In this document: piece by piece, positions 6,223-11,342 of the stretch
Numbering within the stretch: the first letter of the stretch is position 1
Layout of the letters: each line of letters starts with the position of its first letter
DNA from: Caryophanales bacterium UBA1709
GTDB taxonomy: Bacteria > Bacillota_I > Bacilli_A > RFN20 > UBA1709
Reading direction: 5' to 3'
Length of the DNA: 11,342 bases
Assembly: GCA_002317215.1 (NCBI GenBank)
Contig: DCJD01000006.1
Location: 13,874-25,215, forward strand
The notes under the pieces: generated by a model
Seen by the model: only the letters and a program-made list of their open reading frames with translations
Told to the model about the DNA's origin: nothing
Database searches by the model: none
Made by a program: the position numbers and the translations under genes

Positions 6223-7947
6223 ATGATAAATCAAAGTCGTAGTGAAACTGCTGTCTTTGCATTAGGTGGACTTGGCGAAGTTGGCAAGAATTTATATTGT
6301 ATCGAACATGAGGAAACGTTAATTTTAATTGATGCTGGTGTTATGTTTCCAGAAAATGAATTACTTGGAGTTGATTATGTAATTCCAGATTTTTCATATC
6401 TTATTTTTAATCAATATAAGATAAAAGCATTATTAATAACACATGGTCATGAAGATCATATTGGAGGTATTCCTTTCTTATTACAGAAAGTAAATATACC
6501 TACTATTTATGCTACTAAATTAGCAAGTGCACTTATTAAAAATAAGTTAGAAGAAAATCATATCAGACAAAAAATTAATATTGTAGAAGTAGATGGTAGT
6601 ACTAGCGTTAATATTGATAAATTAAAAATAGATTTCTTTGATACAACTCACTCAATTCCAGATAGTGTTGGGATATGTATTGATACACCAAATGGTAAGA
6701 TTGTTACTAGTGGTGACTTTAAAATAGATTTAACTCCTGTTGGCAATCAACATATTGATTTACAAAAGATTGCTAAAATCGGAGAAAGTGGAGTTACTTT
6801 ATTTATGAGTGATTCAACTAATGCTGAAGCTCCTGGTTTATCACTTTCGGAAAGTAGTGTTGTTAAATCTATTAATGATGTTTTTAAAAATACTGAAGGT
6901 AGATTATTAGTTGCTACTTTTGCATCTAATATCCATCGTATCCAACAATTGGTAGAAACTGCCGTTAAATTTAAAAGAAAGATATGTATTATTGGAAGAA
7001 GTATGGAAAAGACTATCCAAATAGGTCGTAAATATGGATACATATCTTGTCCAGATTCTAGTATTATTCAAGAAGAAGAAGTTAAGTTTTATCCTTCTAA
7101 TGAACTAGTAATTATTTGTACTGGATCACAAGGAGAACCTCTTGCCGCTTTATCTAGAATTGCTAATGATACGCATAAATATATTAAGATTATTCCAGGA
7201 GATACAGTAGTTTTCTCTTCTTCAGCAATTCCTGGTAATGGAGCAGATATAAATAAAGTAGTTAATAAACTATATCGTCAAGGAGCTAGTGTAATTACTA
7301 ATTCTATTTTAAATAATATTCATGCTTCAGGTCATGCTAACCAAGAAGAGTTAAAATATATTCTTTCTATTATTAAACCAAAATATTTTATGCCAATACA
7401 TGGAGAATATAGAATGCTTAAAATACATACTGAATTAGCACAACAAGTTGGTATAGAAAAACAAAATACATTCGTATTAGAAAACGGGGATAGATTATTA
7501 TTAGATAATGGAACCGTTAGACAAGGTAGTAGAATTGATGTAGAAGATATTTATGTTGATGGTAAAGATACTACTGGTTTATCAGCTAATGTTATTAGAG
7601 ATAGAAAGATAATGTCTAATAATGGAGTTATTATTTGTACGGTTAATATTGATTCTCATACTAATACATTAACTACTAAACCATATATAGTAAGTAGAGG
7701 ATTTACATTATTAAATGATTCATACAATATCTTAGAGGAAGCAAGTAATGTAGTTAATAATGATTTAAATGAATTATTTAAAGGTAAAGTAACTTTCCAA
7801 AGCGTTAAGAATACTATTAAAACTTCTTTATCAGCATTCTTATATGAGAAAACCCATCGTTCACCTTTAATAATTCCAGTTATATTAAATAAAAGAGAAT
7901 CATTAGAAGAAGTTATTAACTATATGACTAAGGAGAAGAAAAGATAA
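6223..7947 (+). CDS. rnjA: Ribonuclease J
   Basis: RNase J is a metallo-beta-lactamase/beta-CASP ribonuclease with 5' exonuclease and endonuclease activity, central to mRNA decay and rRNA maturation in bacteria without RNase E. The 574-aa protein has the zinc motif HGHEDH (74-79) and further ligands at H143 (TTHSIPD), D165 (SGDFK) and H393 (PIHGEYR). The beta-CASP domain includes SDSTNAEAPG (196-205), ATFASNIHRI (231-240) and HASGHA (367-372). A C-terminal region follows. J1 and J2 paralogs cannot be separated safely from sequence reading alone; the nearby def resembles the Bacillus rnjA locus. No rpoY lies upstream, unlike in Bacillus. An SD GGAGG precedes ATG. The stop overlaps the maf start by one base (TAATG), so the two are co-transcribed and probably translationally coupled. 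Confidence 0.95.
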   Translation: MINQSRSETAVFALGGLGEVGKNLYCIEHEETLILIDAGVMFPENELLGVDYVIPDFSYLIFNQYKIKALLITHGHEDHIGGIPFLLQKVNIPTIYATKLASALIKNKLEENHIRQKINIVEVDGSTSVNIDKLKIDFFDTTHSIPDSVGICIDTPNGKIVTSGDFKIDLTPVGNQHIDLQKIAKIGESGVTLFMSDSTNAEAPGLSLSESSVVKSINDVFKNTEGRLLVATFASNIHRIQQLVETAVKFKRKICIIGRSMEKTIQIGRKYGYISCPDSSIIQEEEVKFYPSNELVIICTGSQGEPLAALSRIANDTHKYIKIIPGDTVVFSSSAIPGNGADINKVVNKLYRQGASVITNSILNNIHASGHANQEELKYILSIIKPKYFMPIHGEYRMLKIHTELAQQVGIEKQNTFVLENGDRLLLDNGTVRQGSRIDVEDIYVDGKDTTGLSANVIRDRKIMSNNGVIICTVNIDSHTNTLTTKPYIVSRGFTLLNDSYNILEEASNVVNNDLNELFKGKVTFQSVKNTIKTSLSAFLYEKTHRSPLIIPVILNKRESLEEVINYMTKEKKR

Positions 7948-8504
7948 TGCTCATATTAGCAAGTTCATCTCCTAGAAGAAAAGAACTACTAACTAATCTT
8001 GGATATAAGTTTGATACTATAGTTAGTAATGTTGATGAGTCAAAAGTTAAAACACCATTAATTAGAAAGAATAGATGTCTTAAACTTGCTAGATTAAAGG
8101 CATTAGATATTTATAAAGATCATAAAGATGATATTGTCATTGGTAGTGATACTATTGTTATTCTCCATAATAAAATATATGAGAAACCAATAGATGAAAA
8201 AGATGCTTATTATATGCTAAATAAGTTATCTAATAAAACTCATAAAGTTGCTACAGCAGTCGCAATAATAAAAGATGATATTATGTATAGTTTTATTGAT
8301 ATAGCAAAAGTAACATTTAAGAAATTATCTTTCAAAGATATTAATGATTATATTAAAACTAAAGAACCAATGGATAAAGCTGGAGCTTATGGATATCAAG
8401 GATTAGGAAATAAACTAATATCTAAAGTAAAAGGCGATGAAACTACTGTTATTGGTTTACCAACTATTAAATTAGATAAATTATTAAAAGAGATACAAAA
8501 ATAA
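7947..8504 (+). CDS. maf: Maf family nucleoside triphosphate pyrophosphatase
   Basis: Maf proteins hydrolyse nucleoside triphosphates (dTTP, UTP or modified forms) to monophosphate and pyrophosphate, and are linked to septum control and cleaning of the nucleotide pool. The 185-aa protein has the opening LILASSSPRR (2-11), GSDT with the catalytic aspartate (66-69), EKP (79-81), DKAGAYGYQG (143-152) and GLPT (170-173), all typical of the family. The set fits the YhdE-like dTTP/UTP group, but substrate is an inference. ATG overlaps the rnjA stop by one base, with AAGGAG (7930-7935) inside the rnjA end as SD. The stop codon lies inside the shared terminator stem. In many bacteria maf is near mreB or radC; linkage to rnjA is less usual. 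Confidence 0.95.
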   Translation: MLILASSSPRRKELLTNLGYKFDTIVSNVDESKVKTPLIRKNRCLKLARLKALDIYKDHKDDIVIGSDTIVILHNKIYEKPIDEKDAYYMLNKLSNKTHKVATAVAIIKDDIMYSFIDIAKVTFKKLSFKDINDYIKTKEPMDKAGAYGYQGLGNKLISKVKGDETTVIGLPTIKLDKLLKEIQK

Positions 8505-8523
8505 CGCCAACTGGCGTTATTTT
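8498..8523. terminator. Bidirectional terminator between maf and the small membrane protein gene
   Basis: A perfect 11-bp stem (8498-8508 with 8513-8523), loop AACT, with a GC-rich core ACGCC/GGCGT. It is flanked by T-runs on both strands (TTTTGTTT on plus, TTTTTGT on minus). The maf TAA (8502-8504) lies in the left arm and the TAA of the opposing gene (8517-8519, minus) in the right arm. Confidence 0.88.
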
Positions 8524-8864
8524 GTTTCTATTTCTTCTGGTTTTTGTGTGGAATTTTCAGCAATTGTTTTTAAAAATCCATATATATCAGCCTTATATGT
8601 AAACTTGACTTTAATATGTGTTGCAATTAAACAATTTAGAATAATAAAGATGAATAATTGTAAAGCAACGCATATGAATATTAGAAATATAATTCCGCTG
8701 CCGAGAAACAACGCCAACATTAGTCCAGTAAAAATACATACGTATATTAAAACATCATAAATTTTATTTGCAACATTTAATATTTTGCATAATAACGCTG
8801 CCATGAATCTGTAATTATCTTGTTGATTCTTCGAATATCTATTTTTGAAAAATTTTACCTCCAT
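8517..8864 (-). CDS. Small two-TM membrane protein of unknown function
   Basis: I do not recognise this 115-aa protein. A basic N-terminal region (1-35) is followed by two adjoining hydrophobic segments, about 37-57 and 58-80, forming a likely helical hairpin with both ends probably cytoplasmic because Lys/Arg flank the outer sides. A hydrophilic tail (81-115) ends Glu/Lys-rich. It is a real gene: an SD AAAGGAGA (8871-8878, minus strand) sits 6 nt before ATG, a plausible promoter lies upstream, and it ends in a bidirectional terminator. Codon use differs from its neighbours, with TTG, CTC, GGC, AGC, GCG and TCG codons in a short stretch where other genes use almost only A/T-ending codons. This may mean recent gain, or the relaxed codon use of a low-expression membrane gene. 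Confidence 0.8.
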   Translation of the reverse strand: MEVKFFKNRYSKNQQDNYRFMAALLCKILNVANKIYDVLIYVCIFTGLMLALFLGSGIIFLIFICVALQLFIFIILNCLIATHIKVKFTYKADIYGFLKTIAENSTQKPEEIETK

Positions 8865-8882
8865 ATTAATTCTCCTTTATGT

Positions 8883-8909
8883 TTTATATATATATATATA
8901 TTGAATCAA
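8883..8909 (-). promoter_or_regulatory. Promoter of the small membrane protein gene, containing an (AT)8 tract
   Basis: On the minus strand TTGATT (8904-8909) acts as -35, and TATAAA (8883-8888) is the best -10 by sequence, but the spacing is only 15 nt. TAAAAC at 17 nt is the alternative. The spacer is almost entirely the alternating AT run at 8886-8901. The -35 box faces away from the -35 box of trpS, 16 bp apart. Confidence 0.5.
8886..8901. repeat. Dinucleotide microsatellite (AT)8
   Basis: Sixteen uninterrupted alternating A/T bases lie between the -35 and -10 boxes of the minus-strand membrane protein gene. Tracts like this can change length by strand slippage. Each unit gained or lost would move the promoter spacing by two bases. 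Confidence 0.9.
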
Positions 8910-8925
8910 GTGCCCTAATCTAATC

Positions 8926-8954
8926 TTGATTATATAAATATAAATATTTATAAT
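8926..8954 (+). promoter_or_regulatory. trpS promoter
   Basis: TTGATT (8926-8931), a spacer of exactly 17 nt and consensus TATAAT (8949-8954). The expected start near 8961 coincides with the first bases of T-box Stem I, which is where T-box transcripts normally begin. Confidence 0.78.
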
Positions 8955-8956
8955 AT

Positions 8957-9164
8957 TAGCGAAGCAAAGTAGTTATTAAATTATTTATATTAGAGAATTG
9001 ATGGATGGTGAAAATCAATAATAATTAATAATGAATTGGGGCTTAGATATTAATAGGTAGTTCCTATATAACTAATGTATTTAATGAGTTTAATATATAA
9101 AATTATATATTAATGAATTAGGGTGGCACCACGATATATTCGTCCCTTGAAATGGTGTTTTTTT
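8957..9164 (+). promoter_or_regulatory. T-box riboswitch (tRNA-Trp sensing) with terminator, upstream of trpS
   Basis: The leader ends in the canonical T-box AGGGTGGCACCACG (9120-9133). Stem I can be traced. AAGC (8962-8965) pairs with GCTT (9041-9044), and TTATTAAATTAT (8973-8984) pairs with the strand ending at 9032. The distal part has AGAGA (8992-8996) and the hairpin ATTGAT/ATCAAT (8997-9002, 9014-9019) with a GGATGGTGAAA loop. On the 3' side of the specifier loop, GAAT is followed by TGG (9037-9039), the Trp codon. The T-box bulge TGGC is complementary to a GCCA end, as expected for tRNA-Trp with its G discriminator base. A small hairpin (ATAGG/CCTAT, 9053-9067) fits Stem III. The terminator is CACCA (9127-9131) with TGGTG (9153-9157), then seven Ts (9158-9164). 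Uncharged tRNA-Trp should block termination and raise trpS expression. Confidence 0.95.
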
Positions 9165-9188
9165 ATTATCTATAAGGAGGATATAAAT

Positions 9189-10181
9189 ATGGATTTAATG
9201 TTAAGTGGAATTAAACCAACAGGTAAAGTAACACTTGGTAATTATCTAGGTGCAATTAGAAACTTTGTTAATTATCAAAATGAATATGAGATGATGGTAT
9301 TTGTTGCTAATCTTCATGCTTTAACAATTGATAACAATCCAGCTGAATTAAGAAAGAATACAATTGATTTAGTTGCATTATATTTAGCATGCGGATTAGA
9401 TCCAAGTAAAGCAACTATCTTTGTTCAATCAGAAGTTTTAGAACATGCAACTCTTGGTTTTATACTTACTTGTCAAACATATATGGGCGAACTAAATAGA
9501 ATGACTCAATATAAAGACAAGTTAAAGAAAGAAAGCAATATTGGAGCAGGTATATTTACTTATCCTACATTAATGGCAGCTGATATATTACTATATAATC
9601 CTAAATTTGTTCCAGTAGGTGATGATCAAAAACAACACGTTGAATTAACTAGAGATATAGCCGAAAGATTTAATCATAAGTTTGGTGATACATTTATTGT
9701 CCCAACTCCTGTTGTTGCAAAAATAGGTTCTAGAATTATGAGTTTAAGTGATCCTAGTAAGAAGATGAGTAAATCAGATGAAAGTGGAGATAAAGGATGT
9801 ATCTATTTATTAGAAGATCCAAATCTTGCTAAAAAGAAGATTATGTCAGCAGTTACTGATAATGATACTTTGATTAAATATGATGAGACTAATAAACCTG
9901 GCATCTCTAATCTAATGGAGATATATTCTTGTCTAACTAGTATGTCTATTAATGATATTGAAGAAAAGTTTAAAGATAGTAACTATGCTACTTTTAAAAA
10001 TGAAGTAGGAGAAGTGGTTAAAAATAAACTAATCGAAATACAAACTAAATATAATCAAGTTATTAATGATGGAACTGTTGAAAAAGTATTAGAAGAAGGA
10101 AGACAAAAAGCAAGTTATATTGCTATGAAAACATTAAGAAAAGTATATAAAAGAGTTGGATTCAATTTTAAGAAAGATTAA
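9189..10181 (+). CDS. trpS: Tryptophanyl-tRNA synthetase
   Basis: TrpS charges tRNA-Trp with tryptophan using ATP. The 330-aa length is normal for a bacterial class Ic enzyme. The HIGH-equivalent motif is within TLGNYLGA (15-22) and the KMSKS loop is at 192-196 (KKMSKSDESGD). Also typical are the opening MLSGIKPTGKVTLGN, the ELNRMTQYKDK segment (101-111) and the VPVGDDQKQHVELTRD segment (141-156). The frame stays open upstream to 9123 through a GTG, but that stretch lies inside the T-box and its terminator. AAGGAGG (9174-9180) stands 8 nt before the ATG at 9189, which also gives the family start. The gene is a single-gene unit between the T-box and a strong terminator. The protein contains no tryptophan, so low Trp would not directly limit its own synthesis. 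Confidence 0.98.
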   Translation: MDLMLSGIKPTGKVTLGNYLGAIRNFVNYQNEYEMMVFVANLHALTIDNNPAELRKNTIDLVALYLACGLDPSKATIFVQSEVLEHATLGFILTCQTYMGELNRMTQYKDKLKKESNIGAGIFTYPTLMAADILLYNPKFVPVGDDQKQHVELTRDIAERFNHKFGDTFIVPTPVVAKIGSRIMSLSDPSKKMSKSDESGDKGCIYLLEDPNLAKKKIMSAVTDNDTLIKYDETNKPGISNLMEIYSCLTSMSINDIEEKFKDSNYATFKNEVGEVVKNKLIEIQTKYNQVINDGTVEKVLEEGRQKASYIAMKTLRKVYKRVGFNFKKD

Positions 10182-10183
10182 TT

Positions 10184-10210
10184 AAAAGACCTATTAAATA
10201 GGTCTTTTTT
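10184..10210 (+). terminator. Strong intrinsic terminator after trpS
   Basis: AAAAGACCTA (10184-10193) pairs perfectly with TAGGTCTTTT (10199-10208); one more T-A pair can close the loop. The run of six Ts (10205-10210) completes a classic rho-independent terminator, three bases after the trpS stop. Its A-rich 5' side could also let it work on the minus strand. Confidence 0.92.
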
Positions 10211-10226
10211 AATAACATTATTAATA

Positions 10227-10239
10227 TATAATATTAAAT
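10227..10239 (+). promoter_or_regulatory. ABC transporter gene promoter, predicted leaderless
   Basis: TATAAT (10227-10232) ends seven bases before the ATG at 10240, with no SD between. The -35 position falls in the T-run of the trpS terminator and no good hexamer is seen, so the -10 is the main evidence. Confidence 0.5.
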
Positions 10240-11342
10240 ATGATTAAAAGATTTTTAAGTTATTATTCTAAGCATAAGAAAGTAATGATTTTAGATTTAG
10301 TTGCTGTCGTTATATATAGTGCAATTGATATTGTCTATCCATTAGTCACTAAACAAATTATTAATGGCAAGTTTGAAACTACATCTAAATTATTATTTTT
10401 AGGTGCATCCTTACTTATTTTATATTCTTTAAGATATCTTTTTAGATACATAGTCACATATTATGGCCATGTCTTAGGTATTAATATTGAGACTGATATG
10501 CGTCAAGATTTATTTGAGAAATTTGAATCCTTAGATTATAGCTATTTTGATGATAAGAAAAGTGGAGAATTATTAACTAATCTTACTAGCCATTTATTTG
10601 ATATTAGTGAAGCTAGCCATCATGTAATTGAAGATTGGTTATCTTGTTCATTAATAATACTCGGTAGTTTTAGTGTCTGTATGATTGTTAACTATAAGTT
10701 AACTTTAATTGTATTTATGGGTATTATTTTAGTTTTCTTATGGACAATGATTAGAAGAAAAAGATTAGCAAAGTCATTTAGAAATATGCGTAAAGAACAA
10801 GGTGAGTTGGGAGCTAAAATAAATAATTCTTTAGCTGGTATTCAATTAACTAAAGCATTTAATAATGAAGATTATGAGATTAAAAACTTTAAAAAAATAA
10901 ATCAAGGTTACTATGATAGTAGAATGGTAACAATAAAAGAATTATCTATATTTCATTCTACTACTGACTTCTTAGTTAATATAACTAACTTATTATTATT
11001 AATAAGTGGTGGACTAATGTATTTAAAATTAGGTCCTGAGTTTTTAGATGAGTTAATTATGTTTTTCTTATATGTAACATTTTTAATTAATCCTATCAAA
11101 CAATTAGCCAATACATTTGAAGCTTTGCAACAAGCTTGGAGTGGATATGAAAGATTCTATACAGTTATAACAACAAATAACACTATAACAAATTCATTTA
11201 ATCCTATATTTGTTAATAAATTAAAAGGAAATATTAAGTTTAATAATGTCTCCTTTAGATATAAAGTTAATACTGAAGAAGTCTTAAATAATTTTAATCT
11301 AGAGATTAAAGAAGGAAGTAAAGTAGCTATTGTTGGAGAAAC
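10240..11342 (+). CDS. ABC exporter, fused permease/ATPase (cut by right edge)
   Basis: The 367 visible codons encode a type IV (type I exporter) ABC half-transporter: a membrane domain of six expected TM helices followed by the start of the nucleotide-binding domain. Hydrophobic segments are at about 15-37, 50-75, 134-150, 153-170, 242-262 and 270-288. The coupling region YFDDKKSGELLTNLTS (102-117) is typical of this family (YFD....GEL..). The NBD opens with IKFNNVSFRY (332-341) and VLNNFNLEIKEGSKVAIVGE (348-367); the window ends one base short of completing the next codon, just before the Walker A GxxGxGKS/T. Such proteins work as homo- or heterodimers moving lipids, peptides or drugs; the substrate cannot be told. 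It holds the only three Trp codons in the coding sequence of the window, all TGG. Confidence 0.95.
   Translation, partial: MIKRFLSYYSKHKKVMILDLVAVVIYSAIDIVYPLVTKQIINGKFETTSKLLFLGASLLILYSLRYLFRYIVTYYGHVLGINIETDMRQDLFEKFESLDYSYFDDKKSGELLTNLTSHLFDISEASHHVIEDWLSCSLIILGSFSVCMIVNYKLTLIVFMGIILVFLWTMIRRKRLAKSFRNMRKEQGELGAKINNSLAGIQLTKAFNNEDYEIKNFKKINQGYYDSRMVTIKELSIFHSTTDFLVNITNLLLLISGGLMYLKLGPEFLDELIMFFLYVTFLINPIKQLANTFEALQQAWSGYERFYTVITTNNTITNSFNPIFVNKLKGNIKFNNVSFRYKVNTEEVLNNFNLEIKEGSKVAIVGE

Noticed and set aside
6747..7043. 98-aa open frame on minus strand
   Set aside because: It is wholly inside the beta-CASP coding region of rnjA and is a shadow of it.
8548..8760. 70-aa open frame on plus strand
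   Set aside because: It is antisense to the two-TM gene, which has an SD, promoter and terminator. The plus frame has none of these.
9123..9188. 22-residue N-terminal extension of TrpS from a GTG codon
   Set aside because: The stretch is T-box and terminator RNA. The family start and a strong SD both point to the ATG at 9189.
1..11342. CRISPR arrays, insertion sequences, tRNA or rRNA genes, phage or defence genes
   Set aside because: I looked for spaced direct repeats, transposase motifs, terminal inverted repeats and tRNA-like folds and saw none. No uncharacterised multi-gene system is visible apart from the expression patterns reported above.

Overview
The window is strongly AT-rich, densely packed chromosomal DNA from a Firmicutes/Mollicutes-type bacterium. 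Almost every gene is a housekeeping gene for translation, ribosome maturation, RNA turnover or nucleotide supply. Gene neighbourhoods echo Bacillus: rqcH near gmk-priA-rsmB, ylbF next to rsmD, and def next to rnjA. Trp is encoded by TGG, and only in the last gene. TGA appears as a stop only at the end of priA. The standard bacterial code therefore fits better than the Mycoplasma code, but the evidence is thin. An uncultured, possibly host-associated Bacilli/Mollicutes relative is an inference, not a demonstrated identity.

Layout. Positions 1-2997 (minus strand) hold gmk, then priA, then the 5' end of rsmB, which runs off the left edge. A divergent promoter region (2998-3054) separates gmk from rqcH (plus). 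rqcH meets rsmD tail to tail with an 11-bp coding overlap. ylbF-rsmD form a minus-strand pair with a 14-bp overlap. A second divergent promoter region (5505-5572) separates ylbF from def (plus). After a terminator come rnjA and maf, overlapping by one base. maf converges on a small two-TM membrane protein gene (minus) across a shared hairpin. That gene diverges from trpS, which has a complete T-box leader. After a strong terminator an ABC exporter gene begins and is cut by the right edge just before its Walker A motif.

Function. RsmB and RsmD methylate 16S rRNA. Def removes N-formyl groups from new proteins. RqcH rescues stalled 50S subunits. YlbF (an RNase Y-associated factor in Bacillus) and RNase J shape mRNA decay. 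TrpS charges tRNA-Trp and is controlled by it. Gmk makes GDP, PriA restarts replication forks, and Maf hydrolyses non-standard or excess nucleotides.

The most interesting signal is in expression. Five genes that begin transcription units (gmk, rqcH, ylbF, def and the ABC gene) have a -10 box ending only 6-7 nt before a start codon fixed by homology, and none has a Shine-Dalgarno sequence. They look leaderless. Most operon-internal genes, and genes with their own leader, carry a good SD. Other points worth a second look are an (AT)8 tract inside the promoter of the unrecognised membrane protein, a 20-bp palindrome between gmk and rqcH, and the absence of Trp from about 3,200 codons outside the ABC gene.
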